Of a stretch of DNA of 64,000 nucleotides, positions 43,701-52,259 are shown in pieces (position 1 is the stretch's first letter; every line of letters begins with the position of its first letter). The notes under the pieces are model-generated. The model worked only from the letters and a program-made list of their open reading frames with translations, did no database searches and was not told where the DNA came from. Position numbers and translations under genes: made by a program. The stretch is from contig OMPR01000013.1 in the NCBI GenBank assembly GCA_900313015.1, forward strand, positions 340,725 to 404,724. The letters are read 5' to 3'. The stretch is from Rhodobacteraceae bacterium EL53 (GTDB taxonomy: Bacteria; Pseudomonadota; Alphaproteobacteria; Rhodobacterales; Rhodobacteraceae).

Positions 43701-44130
43701 GCTTTATGAAAGTTCGCAGCAGGCTCAGTTTTTGAAACCAACCGTGATTACGCTGGTTTACGGACTGGGTTTTGGCATGGGCTTGGTGTTGTTGGTTGTC
43801 CCGGCCCTGATCGCGATTCAGCGCGACGTTTCACGCCCTCTGACTGCTCTGCGCCGGGCCATACGTAGTCCTGACCGGGGTATCCGCGCGATTGCTTTTG
43901 GAGCGTCTATTGCCGTTGTTGGATGGCTTGCTGCGACAGTGGCTTGGGCGGCATTTTTTGGGCACTTGCCTGAAATCATTCTGGCTGCCCTACCGCAACT
44001 TGCAGATATGGATGCCATGCGCGCTGGCTTGATTGCGTTTGTGATTGGAGCACTGGCTATTGTGTTCGTGATCTATCTGCTGGCCGTGATGTTTTATTGG
44101 CGCGCGTTTTCAAGGGCTAAAGGCGTGTAA
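40726..44130 (+). CDS. RND efflux permease (AcrB/MMPL family)
   Basis: This 1134-residue inner-membrane pump couples proton entry to export. Its N-terminal helix and periplasmic porter domains (FPDVIVENVSVGVVWDGAGP) are followed by helix 4, with the LFGLIITLGIVVDDAIVVGE proton-relay Asp pair, and a second-half relay (LLGMTGIIINDSIVLVTTID). AcrB-type pumps have about 1040 residues; here about 90 extra C-terminal residues carry two more helices (FGASIAVVGWLAATVAWAAF and IAFVIGALAIVFVIYLLAVM). It follows its adaptor by 6 bases and ends overlapping a convergent Nudix gene by 14 bases. Confidence 0.92.
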   Translation: MMREIPNAAGGILSYFTRHRTAANLLLVVLVVLGTASIPNMRAQFFPDVIVENVSVGVVWDGAGPEDVDSAIVQVLEPALLAVDGVESTESTSREGTASIKLEFEPGWDMSRAGDDVQSAVDGVTTLPADAEDPTVRRGVWRDRVTDVVVTGPIGPEQLGLFADEFITRLFAEGVTRTSIRGVAAPQTIVEVPSAQLIANDIGMSDIASAIAAEVNADPAGDVSGANARVRTGVAKRTPEEIEQIVLRSNADGSKLTIGDVATIRVEGVNRNRSYFVGEDPAMSIRIDRSTQGDAIRIQAAVQKVADEMQLSLPHGVTLELIRTRAAAITGRLDILVDNGLMGLVFVVALLFLFLNARIAFWVAAGIPAAMFAAIALMYVAGLTINMISLFGLIITLGIVVDDAIVVGEHADFRARRLGEHPVVASERAAQRMAMPVFAATLTTVIAFFGLISIGGRFGDLIRDIPFTVIVVLIASLVECFLILPNHMSHAIAHSTKEHWYDLPNRVVNRGFRWVRDHLFRPLIGWVVWGRYVVFAGALVILASQAALFIQGDVKWRFFNAPERGSVTGNFAMVEGAKRADTLEMMREMQRATEALGAQYEEEYGRNPLDYVMAEVGGNAGWGLSGVDTKEKDLLGGISIELIDADLRPYSSFAFVGELQDMVVRHPMAEIVTFRGWRSGPGGDALDVQFYGADVATLKAASEDLQTAVLRYPEVSAVEDNLAYDKEEVILDLTAQGQSLGFTIETLGRALRARLNGIEAATYPEGPRSAEIRVELPDGELTADFLERTLLRSPQGVYVPLADIVSVTQRTGFSTVRRENGVRLISVTGDISEDDPARASEITEALRAEILPKIASERQVEWRMSGLSEQEDDFLNDARTGLILCLTGIYLVLAWVFASWTRPLVVMAIIPFGLVGTIWGHYVWSVPLSMFTVVGLLGMTGIIINDSIVLVTTIDEYAEERGLVPSIIDGTADRLRPVMLTTLTTVLGLAPLLYESSQQAQFLKPTVITLVYGLGFGMGLVLLVVPALIAIQRDVSRPLTALRRAIRSPDRGIRAIAFGASIAVVGWLAATVAWAAFFGHLPEIILAALPQLADMDAMRAGLIAFVIGALAIVFVIYLLAVMFYWRAFSRAKGV

Positions 44131-44536
44131 GGGCCAGTTCCATCAGGTCGATGACCCGCGCACTCATCGGAAGCGTGTTTGCGCGGACTTCTTTAATTGG
44201 GAACCATTGTGCGTCGCTGACGTCATCCGCGGCAATGGGGGTGCCTTTAACGAAGGTGCAGGCAACGCCAACCAACAAGTAATGGGTTGTGACTTGCCCC
44301 CGATCATCCGTGCGCAAGAGATCATAGTTAGTTAGGTAATCGACAGGATCGGCTTGCACGCCGGTTTCTTCGTACAATTCACGTGCCGCCGCAGCCAATG
44401 CGGTTTCTCCCCATTCCACATGTCCGCCGGGAAACCCCCACATGCCTGCATCAGGTTGTTTCTTGCGCTTCGCCAGAAGAACGTTGCCGTCATGGATGAC
44501 AACAGCAATCGCACCAAGAAGTGGGGTTTGTGACAT
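44117..44536 (-). CDS. Nudix hydrolase
   Basis: This is a 139-residue Nudix protein with the Nudix box GGHVEWGETALAAAARELYEETG (about 35-57) matching GX5EX7REUXEEXGU. It begins LLGAIAVVIHDGNVLLAKRK, resembling ADP-ribose or nucleotide-sugar pyrophosphatases. Substrate not determined. It converges on the RND gene, overlapping by 14 bases, and lies 14 bases downstream of the DsbD-N protein gene on the same strand. Confidence 0.87.
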   Translation of the reverse strand: MSQTPLLGAIAVVIHDGNVLLAKRKKQPDAGMWGFPGGHVEWGETALAAAARELYEETGVQADPVDYLTNYDLLRTDDRGQVTTHYLLVGVACTFVKGTPIAADDVSDAQWFPIKEVRANTLPMSARVIDLMELALTRL

Positions 44537-44550
44537 GGATCGCTTTTACC

Positions 44551-45354
44551 TTAGCTGGGGGTGCAGCCTAGAATGTCGACAGCGTGTTTACTGCCCAGCA
44601 CGGTGATGCGCATTTCAGAACGGTCCAGTGCAAAGGTGCCACCAGAATTGTTAACCAGCTCTGAGGTCGCAATCAAAGTATTCCCTTGCCGTCGGGTCTG
44701 CGCCTCGGACGCCCAGAGTTGCGGGTTGCCGGGTTCGAACACCAAAACCTCGGGACCACCAGCAGAGGGCATTGCAATGCGGGCTTCGATCTTCAAGCCA
44801 TCGGCCGTGGGGGAGAGGCGGCAGGTCGCAGACTTAACCCCGGCTTCGCGCTTGGAATAGGGGCGCTGTGCCATCGCCGCCGCAATCGCTGGGTTGCGGG
44901 CAGCAGTGGCATCCAATCGGTGATCGAAATCCAGGTTTCCGGGTACACAGACATCCTTGCAAACACCAAAGGCAACTTCGCCGCGCAACCGTACCGGTTC
45001 CCCTGATCGTTTCGGCGTGATTTCAACCGGCAGTACAAGTTGGTTTTTATATCCGATCGAGCGCAACCCGTTTTGGTCAAAGACATGAGGGGCTGGCCAA
45101 GTAATCGAGACTTCGCCAACGTTCTGCGATTTGCTCCAATCGATTTCAGGCGGAATGCCTGCATCACCGGGTGCGCGCCAATAGGTCTTCCACCCCTCTG
45201 ACAGGGTAAGGCGAATTGCACCCATATAGGTTCCGCGTTTGGTGACGCCGCCATCCAGAACATCAAGCTGCACCAGATCATCCATGCCCCCAGCAAAAGC
45301 CGAAGTTGAGAACGCAGCACACAGGGCGAGGGCGGTAGAGGTCATCTTGAACAT
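44551..45354 (-). CDS. DsbD N-terminal domain-like periplasmic protein
   Basis: This is a 267-residue exported protein. After a signal peptide (MFKMTSTALALCAAFSTSAFA) comes a domain like the alpha domain of DsbD: TLSEGWKTYWRAPGDAGIPP, then YKNQLVLPVEITPKRSGEPV and the Cys pair in AFGVCKDVCVPGNLDF. It lacks the membrane and thioredoxin-like domains, so it is a free relay or copper-related redox protein. It precedes the Nudix gene on the same strand and diverges from yqgE. Confidence 0.8.
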   Translation of the reverse strand: MFKMTSTALALCAAFSTSAFAGGMDDLVQLDVLDGGVTKRGTYMGAIRLTLSEGWKTYWRAPGDAGIPPEIDWSKSQNVGEVSITWPAPHVFDQNGLRSIGYKNQLVLPVEITPKRSGEPVRLRGEVAFGVCKDVCVPGNLDFDHRLDATAARNPAIAAAMAQRPYSKREAGVKSATCRLSPTADGLKIEARIAMPSAGGPEVLVFEPGNPQLWASEAQTRRQGNTLIATSELVNNSGGTFALDRSEMRITVLGSKHAVDILGCTPS

Positions 45355-45496
45355 ATCTCATAGATGCGTTGCCAATTCCGAAATGCCAAGTCACGTTGAC
45401 GTCACACCGGCGTTTTTCGCAATTTTTGGATGTGTTCCCTTGCGCATGCGGCAGGGCAGCGCCATTCTTAAAAGGAGCTAGAAGGACTGTACGAAA

Positions 45497-46054
45497 ATGA
45501 TGGATCTGACCGGTAAATTGCTGATCGCCATGCCCGGCATGGAGGACCCACGGTTTGATCATTCGGTAATCTATATGTGTAGTCACACCGCAGACGGTGC
45601 CATGGGGCTGATTGTCAACAAAACGGCGGATCTGCCTTTGTCTGCCTTGCTGAACCAACTTGATATTTCGTGCGACAATCCCGATGTCGGCGCGTTGCCA
45701 GTGCGATTTGGAGGACCGGTGGAAACCGCACGCGGGTTTGTGCTGCACTCAGCCGAATACGAGGCAAGCCTGCATTCAACAGATATCGCAGATGGGTTTC
45801 GAATGACCGCGACGTTGGATATTCTTGAAGATATCGCCAATGGCGAAGGGCCCATGCAGGAGCTGCTGATGCTGGGCTATTCTGGGTGGGGGCCGGGACA
45901 GTTGGAAGGCGAGATTGCCCAGAATGGTTGGTTAACCACAGACGCCGATGCGCATCTGATTTTTGCTGTACCGGACCATCAGAAATGGGAGGCGGCCCTG
46001 AAAACCTTGGGTGTGGACGCTTTGACCCTCTCTGCCAGCGCAGGTCACGCTTGA
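45497..46054 (+). CDS. YqgE/AlgH family protein
   Basis: This 185-residue UPF0301 protein has the usual start MDLTGKLLIAMPGMEDPRFD and the GLIVNKTADLPLSALLNQLD block. It also has VRFGGPVETARGFVLHSAEY and the C-terminal YSGWGPGQLEGEI. It is a compact soluble protein of unknown biochemical role; AlgH is linked to alginate regulation in Pseudomonas. AAAGGAG precedes the start region; the two ATGs at 45497 and 45500 are both possible. It converges on the Sua5-type gene at 46062. Confidence 0.92.
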   Translation: MMDLTGKLLIAMPGMEDPRFDHSVIYMCSHTADGAMGLIVNKTADLPLSALLNQLDISCDNPDVGALPVRFGGPVETARGFVLHSAEYEASLHSTDIADGFRMTATLDILEDIANGEGPMQELLMLGYSGWGPGQLEGEIAQNGWLTTDADAHLIFAVPDHQKWEAALKTLGVDALTLSASAGHA

Positions 46055-46061
46055 CCGTTTC

Positions 46062-47012
46062 CTACTGATCCCGTGGCGCAGCCGCGCGGCTGAGGCGGTC
46101 ATTTATTGCGGCGCCCAGCCCATGCATTGGAATCGGAGCCACTGCAATGGGGCGCCCGGTTTTGTCCAGGAGGTGCAGGGCAGAAAACAGGTGCGCTGCG
46201 GCCTCGTTCACATCGCCAGCCACAGAGAGGTTGAGGTCACAATCCATGTCCCCGAACCCTAGCAGAATTTCATCCCCCTGCGGCGTTGATACATTTAACC
46301 GAACTGCCGAATCCGGGGCGTAATGGGATAAGAGTTGCCCCGGTGCGCTCAGGGCCTCACCCTGTTGATGCACGTGCAATTCTTGATCTAGTGCGGCTTC
46401 GATTTCTTCGCGCGCCAATCCACCGGGGCGCAGTAACGTCGGATCACCGGCAAGACCAAGAATGGTGGATTCTAGACCCACGTTGCAGATGCCATCGTCA
46501 AGAATGGCTGCAATGCGCCCGTTTAGCCCTTCGCGAACATGCTGTGCGGTTGTCGGGCTGATCCGACCTGACGGGTTGGCCGAGGGGGCAGCGACCGGAC
46601 CATCAAACGATCGCAGCAGCTGTTGTGCCGCCGGGTGGACAGGCATTCGAACGGCCAATGTGTCCAAGCCAGCGGTTACAAGTGATGAAATTCCGTGATC
46701 AGGCTTGAGCGGCATTACCAGTGTCAGTGGCCCCGGCCAGAACGCTTGCGTCAGGCGCTCAGCTGCATCGTTCCATTGAATATGGCGGCGTGCGGCTTCT
46801 GGGCTGGCAACGTGTGCGATCAAGGGATTAAAGCTGGGCCGTCCTTTGGCTGCATAGATTTGCGCAACAGCATCGTCATTACGTGCATCACCGCCCAGAC
46901 CGTAGACCGTTTCCGTAGGGAACGCGACCAACTCTCCGGCGCGCAGCAATTTTGCGGCCTCATGGATCCCGTCCCAATCGGCGGTCAGATACAAAGTGTC
47001 TTTACGGTTCAT
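46062..47012 (-). CDS. L-threonylcarbamoyladenylate synthase (Sua5 type)
   Basis: This enzyme makes threonylcarbamoyl-AMP from Thr, bicarbonate and ATP for the t6A tRNA modification at position 37. The 316-residue length gives the long Sua5 type: the N-terminal SUA5/YciO/YrdC domain carries PTETVYGLGGDARNDDAVAQ, then AAKGRPSFNPLIAHV and ANPSGRISPTTAQHV. A C-terminal Rossmann-like extension of about 110 residues follows. It converges on yqgE with 7 bases between and diverges from the acyl-CoA dehydrogenase gene. Confidence 0.92.
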   Translation of the reverse strand: MNRKDTLYLTADWDGIHEAAKLLRAGELVAFPTETVYGLGGDARNDDAVAQIYAAKGRPSFNPLIAHVASPEAARRHIQWNDAAERLTQAFWPGPLTLVMPLKPDHGISSLVTAGLDTLAVRMPVHPAAQQLLRSFDGPVAAPSANPSGRISPTTAQHVREGLNGRIAAILDDGICNVGLESTILGLAGDPTLLRPGGLAREEIEAALDQELHVHQQGEALSAPGQLLSHYAPDSAVRLNVSTPQGDEILLGFGDMDCDLNLSVAGDVNEAAAHLFSALHLLDKTGRPIAVAPIPMHGLGAAINDRLSRAAAPRDQ

Positions 47013-47141
47013 GGTCGGTGACGCGGCGTTTCGGTTGCTTGCAGGATCGGTCTAGAGTGGTAATCGTCCAAGCCCTGTTCAATACCGGTGCATTGCGTGG
47101 ATGCCAAGCCCACTCGCACCTTCAGCTTTTCGAGGGAGCCC

Positions 47142-48845
47142 ATGCCGTATCGCGCACCAGTCACCGACTATGAATTTCTGTTCCGCCATGTGATCGGCTT
47201 TGATCAGGTCGCCGGAACCGAGCGATTTGCCGAAGCTTCTGAGGATATGGTCGCTGCCATTTTAACTGAAGCGGGCAAGATGTCTGAAGAGGTGATGTCG
47301 CCCCTGCAACGTCCCGGTGATCTGGAACCCGCCCGTTTGGAAAACGGCATCGTGCGCACGTCGCCCGGTTTTGCTGACGGATGGAACGCCATTGCCGAAG
47401 GCGGTTGGATCGGGATGAGCGGGAATCCGGAATATGGCGGTATGGGTCTGCCGATGACGGTTGCGACCTCTGTCAACGAGATGATGAGCGCGGCCTGCCT
47501 GTCCCTGCAATTGGCTCCATTGATGAGCCAAGGTCAGATCGAAGCGATGGAACATCATGCCAGCGATGCAATCAAGGATCTGTACCTGCCAAAATTGATG
47601 TCGGGGGAATGGTCCGGCACTATGAATCTGACTGAGCCACAAGCGGGTTCAGATGTTGGCGCCTTGTCATCAAAGGCCGTACCAAATGGTGACGGTACCT
47701 TTTCGGTGACAGGACAAAAGATCTACATCAGCTGGGGTGATAACGATTTCGCCAAGAATATTTGCCATTTGGTGCTGGCGCGTCTTCCTGATGGGGTGCC
47801 CGGAACCAAGGGTATCAGTCTGTTTGTTGTGCCGCGTAACCTGCCAGATGACCGAGGTGATGCGGGGGTTGCAAATAGTCTCAAGGTTGTTTCGCTGGAA
47901 CACAAAATGGGTCTTCATGGGTCCCCCACTTGCGTGATGCAGTTTGACGGGGCCACGGGGTGGCTGGTCGGTAAGGAACACGGCGGGATGGCCGCAATGT
48001 TCACCATGATGAACAACGCGCGTCTGGGTGTTGGTGGGCAGGGTGTCGGTGTGGCCGAAGGGGCTTATCAGCAGGCGCTAACCTATGCGTTGGAACGCAA
48101 GCAGGGCAAATCAGCGGGGGGATCGATCGCGGATCATGCCGATGTGCGCCGGATGTTGATGAGCATGAAAGCAGATGTTTTTGCAGCGCGCGCCATTCTG
48201 TTGTCCTGTGCCGTTGCTATCGACATGCAAACAGCCACGGCAGATGCGGATTGGGCCGCACGGGCGGCGTTTCTGACCCCGATTGCCAAAGCGTTTGGCA
48301 CGGACACTGGGATTGCGGTCGCAGATACCGGCGTGCAGGTTCACGGTGGCATGGGTTTCATCGAAGAAACGGGTGCTGCGCAGTATTATCGGGATGTACG
48401 TGTCACCGCGATTTACGAGGGGACCAATGGCATTCAGGCCATGGATCTGGTCGCCCGAAAAATGATGGACAGCGGTGACGCTGCTGCGCGCCTGTTGGAT
48501 GAAATCGAAGACCACGCTGAACATGCGCGCACGACATTACCCGAACAGGCCGAATCCGTTTGGGAAGCGACGGAAACTCTGCGTGAGGCAACCGAGTGGT
48601 TGGTGGACCAAAAAGATATGAACGCGCGGTTTGCAGGGGCGGTGCCCTATTTGCGCGCCTTTGCGCGTGTACTTGGTGGGCATTATCATTTAGTGGCGGC
48701 CTTGGCTGATCCGGGTGGGCCACGGGAAAAACTGGCGCGGTTCTACATTAACGCTTTGCTGCCGGAACATGCTGGCCTGCTGGCGCAATCACAAAATGGC
48801 GCTGGGGATCTCTATGCGCTTAGCTTAGAAGAGTTGGCAGAATAA
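47142..48845 (+). CDS. Acyl-CoA dehydrogenase, DmdC-like
   Basis: This is a 567-residue FAD enzyme of the long acyl-CoA dehydrogenase group that includes 3-methylmercaptopropionyl-CoA dehydrogenase (DmdC) of roseobacters. Landmarks: MNLTEPQAGSDVGALSSKAV (substrate strand), TGQKIYISWGDNDF (FAD), ARLGVGGQGVGVAEGAYQ and the catalytic-Glu segment AIYEGTNGIQAMDLVARKMM. A C-terminal helical extension follows, as in DmdC. Roseobacters carry several paralogues, so the substrate is not settled. The ATG at 47142 has a GAGGGAG site. It overlaps the MBL hydrolase gene by one base (TAATG). Confidence 0.85.
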   Translation: MPYRAPVTDYEFLFRHVIGFDQVAGTERFAEASEDMVAAILTEAGKMSEEVMSPLQRPGDLEPARLENGIVRTSPGFADGWNAIAEGGWIGMSGNPEYGGMGLPMTVATSVNEMMSAACLSLQLAPLMSQGQIEAMEHHASDAIKDLYLPKLMSGEWSGTMNLTEPQAGSDVGALSSKAVPNGDGTFSVTGQKIYISWGDNDFAKNICHLVLARLPDGVPGTKGISLFVVPRNLPDDRGDAGVANSLKVVSLEHKMGLHGSPTCVMQFDGATGWLVGKEHGGMAAMFTMMNNARLGVGGQGVGVAEGAYQQALTYALERKQGKSAGGSIADHADVRRMLMSMKADVFAARAILLSCAVAIDMQTATADADWAARAAFLTPIAKAFGTDTGIAVADTGVQVHGGMGFIEETGAAQYYRDVRVTAIYEGTNGIQAMDLVARKMMDSGDAAARLLDEIEDHAEHARTTLPEQAESVWEATETLREATEWLVDQKDMNARFAGAVPYLRAFARVLGGHYHLVAALADPGGPREKLARFYINALLPEHAGLLAQSQNGAGDLYALSLEELAE

Positions 48846-49891
48846 TGGACGGAGCACAAACCTTGGCGATGCGTCACCCATGGGACACCCCTCCGGAGCC
48901 GGGCGAAGCGATAGAAGTCGCTGAAGGCGTGTTATGGATGCGCCTTCCATTGCCGATGAAGTTGGATCATGTGAACGTTTACGCGCTGGATGACGGCGAT
49001 GGCTGGACGGTGATTGACACTGGTTTTTCGTCCAAGAAATCGCGCGGGATCTGGGAACAGCTCATGGCGGGGCCACTGGCTGGCAAACCGATCAAACGAG
49101 TTGTCGTAACGCATCATCATCCGGACCACATGGGGCTGGCAGGCTGGTTTCAATCCGAGTTTGGGGTTGAACTGGTGACGACACGCACCGCATGGTTGTT
49201 CTCGCGGATGTTGACGTTGGACGTGCAAGAAAGCTGGCCCGAAGAAACGCTGGAATACTACCGCCAGTCAGGCATGGCCCCTGAAATCTTGGCCAAACGT
49301 ATTGCGGACCGTCCCTTTAATTTCTCCGATATGGTTTATCCGATGCCCTTGGGGTTCACTCGGATCAAGCAGAACGACGTGATCCGCATGGGCGGGCGCG
49401 ATTGGGATGTGCATATGGGCAACGGCCACGCGCCTGAACATGCAACCTTCTGGAGTCGGGACGACAATTTGGTCATCACGGGCGATCAAATTCTGTCCTC
49501 TATCAGCCCCAACATCGGTGTGTACGCCACCGAGCCTTTGGCCGATCCACTGGCCGAGTGGTTGGAGGCCTGCGAACGTCTGGCCCCACTCGCGCGAGAG
49601 GATCATCTGGCATTGGGTGGACACAAGCTGCCGTTTACCGGGCTGCCGATGCGGATGCGTCAGCTGATTGACAATCATCATGGTGCGCTCAAGCGGTTGG
49701 TCAAACATCTGGACACGCCAAAATCCGCTGCCGAATGTTTTGCCCCCCTGTTCAAGCGAAACATCGGCGAAGGTGAATATGGGCTGGCCCTTGTTGAAGC
49801 TGTTGCGCATGTGAACCATCTTTATCATACCAACGAGGTGACTCGAACGCGCCGCGAAGACGGAGCTTGGGTCTATCAACGAAAAGGGTAG
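48845..49891 (+). CDS. MBL-fold metallo-hydrolase
   Basis: This 348-residue protein has the metallo-beta-lactamase HxHxDH motif (VTHHHPDHMGLAGW, about 93-106) and the further ligands in MGNGHAPEHATF and ITGDQILSSISPN. A C-terminal winged-helix-like stretch (EYGLALVEAVAHVNHLYHTN) matches the LACTB2-like layout. It is co-translated with the acyl-CoA dehydrogenase (TAATG), so it may hydrolyse a CoA thioester or other intermediate of that pathway; this is inferred. A small protein gene starts 7 bases later. Confidence 0.85.
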   Translation: MDGAQTLAMRHPWDTPPEPGEAIEVAEGVLWMRLPLPMKLDHVNVYALDDGDGWTVIDTGFSSKKSRGIWEQLMAGPLAGKPIKRVVVTHHHPDHMGLAGWFQSEFGVELVTTRTAWLFSRMLTLDVQESWPEETLEYYRQSGMAPEILAKRIADRPFNFSDMVYPMPLGFTRIKQNDVIRMGGRDWDVHMGNGHAPEHATFWSRDDNLVITGDQILSSISPNIGVYATEPLADPLAEWLEACERLAPLAREDHLALGGHKLPFTGLPMRMRQLIDNHHGALKRLVKHLDTPKSAAECFAPLFKRNIGEGEYGLALVEAVAHVNHLYHTNEVTRTRREDGAWVYQRKG

Positions 49892-49898
49892 GTTTGGT

Positions 49899-50348
49899 AT
49901 GGACGATAAGATTGAAACCAGTGCTGAAGCCGCCGAAGCGGCGGCTTTGCCGCGCTGTCATGAGGTGCACGCCGATCCGGATTGCGCCAAATTGGAAGAC
50001 TTACCAGAGCCGCTGAAAAAGCCGGTAGAAAACAAAAGCCCGGCCCAATGGGCCTATGAACGCCTAATCCTTTATATCCAGAACTTTGAAAAGCAACTGG
50101 ATTCAACGCAAGAAGTTGCTATGGGATTTACAGGCGGCGACGCCGGTGTTCTGCGGATCGAAGGGATGGGGTATTTCGATCCTGATATCGTGACCTTCTA
50201 TGGCAGTGACAACAGTGGTGCACGCACCCAGCTGGTGCAGCACGTGAGCCAGTTGAACGTGATGTTGCGCGCGCTCCCGAAGCCTGCCGAAGAAGGCCCG
50301 GCCACGCGCATCGGCTTCCGATTGGCTGCAGATCTAGAAGACAACTAG
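49899..50348 (+). CDS. Small conserved-looking protein (possibly DUF6173)
   Basis: This is a 149-residue soluble protein. The distinct core SPAQWAYERLILYIQNFEKQ is followed by EVAMGFTGGDAGVLRIEGMG and YFDPDIVTFYGSDNSGARTQ, alternating helix and strands. I recall this pattern under the label DUF6173, but I cannot confirm it. It begins 7 bases after the MBL hydrolase and so joins the acyl-CoA dehydrogenase run. The long gap and divergent neighbour style suggest the run ends here. The N-terminal 40 residues are Ala- and Glu-rich and probably disordered. Confidence 0.65.
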   Translation: MDDKIETSAEAAEAAALPRCHEVHADPDCAKLEDLPEPLKKPVENKSPAQWAYERLILYIQNFEKQLDSTQEVAMGFTGGDAGVLRIEGMGYFDPDIVTFYGSDNSGARTQLVQHVSQLNVMLRALPKPAEEGPATRIGFRLAADLEDN

Positions 50349-50417
50349 CCCATCACGGCACCCTTGCATTTCAACACCTTACCGCGTTCAATACGCGGTA
50401 ATTTCAGGAGTTGAACC

Positions 50418-52259
50418 GTGTCGCATTTTTCAACGATTACCCGCGCGTTTGCGGATGCTTGGGCCCGTCGTCGGGTTTTTGTCCCGCTGTACTTGTCCGT
50501 TCGTCTATTGTTGCTGGCTTTGGTCGCGCCGGGCGTGGCTGGCGCAATCAATCTGGCGGTTTCTCTGTCGGATCAACCGGCACTGACGGATCAGGACATT
50601 GCCTTTTTCATCCTGTCGCCATTGGGTTTTCTGGCCACACTGACGGTTCTCAGCTTGTTTCTGGTGGCCGAGGTGCTCAGCTTTTCTGTGATGGCAGCAA
50701 GTCTGCGGTACCAAGACAGTGATCTGTGGCAAACGGCGCGTTATGCCTTTGCTCTAGTGGTTGGCCGATTGCGCCACCTTCTGCTTTTTGCGGTCCACTT
50801 TGTGTTGCGGGTCTTAGCTTTGATGTTGCCGTTTGTTCTGATCGCAGGGGCGATCGCGTGGTGGGCTCTGACAGAGTACGACATCAACTATTACCTGACC
50901 TTTCACCCACCTGAATTCATGGTTGCCGTGGGTCTGATCGTTGTTGTGGTTTTGGCCATGGCAGCGGTTTTGCTCCCCCGCTTGTCTGGGTGGGCGTTGG
51001 CGTTGCACCTTGTGTTGTTCGAAAATGTTGCTCCAAACAATGCGTTTAAGGAAAGCACGCACCAGATGGCAGGTAAGCGGACGCGGCTGAAAATCGAACT
51101 GGCGCTGTGGCTTTTGATGCGGGTGGCACTGGCGGCTGCTATTGCTGTCTGTGTGACCGCGCTGATCGCGATTATTCCGGTAAGCGACGAGGGTGGATTG
51201 CGATTAGCTTTGACCTTGTCCCTTTCATGTGTGGCGTTGGGGGCTTTGGCGGGGTTGGTGCTAAGCGCGACCGCATTGGGGGCTTTGGCCGCTTTGCTGG
51301 ATGGGTTTTTCGAAGGCAAAACGCCATCCCCCCAAACGGTCTCTGGGCAGGGCAATTTCAAAGCGCGGCTGATCTTGGTGCTGGGGGCCACTGCGGTGGC
51401 CGTCGTTGCTGGAATTTGGATGAGCAGTGGTTTGCTAGAGCAGGTGCAAGCCGAAGACAGCGTCGAAATCATCGCTCATCGAGGGGCGGCTGGACTACGA
51501 CCTGAAAACACAATGGCCTCAATTCAAAAGGCGATTGAGGATCAGGCAGATTGGGTTGAAATCGACGTTCAGGAAACTGCAGATGATATAGTTGTTGTGA
51601 TGCATGACAGTGATTTCATGAAGTTGGCGGGCGTCAATCTAACGATCTGGGATGCCACGATGGAAGATCTGGCAGACATCGACATCGGCAGTTGGTTTGA
51701 CCCTGCTTATGCTGACGAACGCACGCCGACTTTGCGGGCCGTGCTGGAGGCGGCGAAAGACAAAGCCAAGGTACTGATTGAGCTGAAATATTATGGCCAT
51801 GATGTTGATCTTGAAAACCGGGTGATTGCGTTGGTCGAAGAGTTGGGGATGCAAGATCAGGTCGCGACCATGTCCCTAAAGTACCCTGCCGTCTTAAAAA
51901 TGAAAGAGCTGCGTCCTGATTGGCGCTCTGGTGTTTTGGCTGCCACGGCTGTTGGAAATCTAGCGGGTTTGGATGGCGATTTTCTGGCAGTGAACGCGAA
52001 TATGGCCACGCCGGGGCTGATCCGCTCGGTTCAGGAAACGGGTAAGGAGCTGTATGTTTGGACGGTGAATGATCCGCTCAAAATGTCCAAAATGATTTCG
52101 ATGGGTGTCGATGGTCTGATCACCGATGAGCCCGCGTTGGTTCACGAGGTTCTTTCAGTGCGGGCGCAACTCAGCCCGGCTGAAAGGTTGTTATTGTGGA
52201 TGACCGAAGAGCTGGGGCTGGAAATCGATGCAAAGGAATACCGCGATGATAACCCCTAA
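50418..52259 (+). CDS. Glycerophosphodiester phosphodiesterase with membrane domain
   Basis: This is a 613-residue fusion. The N-terminal half (about 1-345) has six or more membrane helices and matches the glycerophosphoryl diester phosphodiesterase membrane domain. The C-terminal half is a TIM-barrel GDPD: IAHRGAAGLRPENTMASIQK with catalytic His and Arg, WVEIDVQETADDIVVVMHDS with the metal-binding EID and HD, and a typical VWTVNDPLKMSKMISMGVDG end. It would release glycerol-3-phosphate from deacylated phospholipids or cell-surface polymers. It overlaps the PLA2-like gene by 14 bases. Confidence 0.88.
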   Translation: MSHFSTITRAFADAWARRRVFVPLYLSVRLLLLALVAPGVAGAINLAVSLSDQPALTDQDIAFFILSPLGFLATLTVLSLFLVAEVLSFSVMAASLRYQDSDLWQTARYAFALVVGRLRHLLLFAVHFVLRVLALMLPFVLIAGAIAWWALTEYDINYYLTFHPPEFMVAVGLIVVVVLAMAAVLLPRLSGWALALHLVLFENVAPNNAFKESTHQMAGKRTRLKIELALWLLMRVALAAAIAVCVTALIAIIPVSDEGGLRLALTLSLSCVALGALAGLVLSATALGALAALLDGFFEGKTPSPQTVSGQGNFKARLILVLGATAVAVVAGIWMSSGLLEQVQAEDSVEIIAHRGAAGLRPENTMASIQKAIEDQADWVEIDVQETADDIVVVMHDSDFMKLAGVNLTIWDATMEDLADIDIGSWFDPAYADERTPTLRAVLEAAKDKAKVLIELKYYGHDVDLENRVIALVEELGMQDQVATMSLKYPAVLKMKELRPDWRSGVLAATAVGNLAGLDGDFLAVNANMATPGLIRSVQETGKELYVWTVNDPLKMSKMISMGVDGLITDEPALVHEVLSVRAQLSPAERLLLWMTEELGLEIDAKEYRDDNP

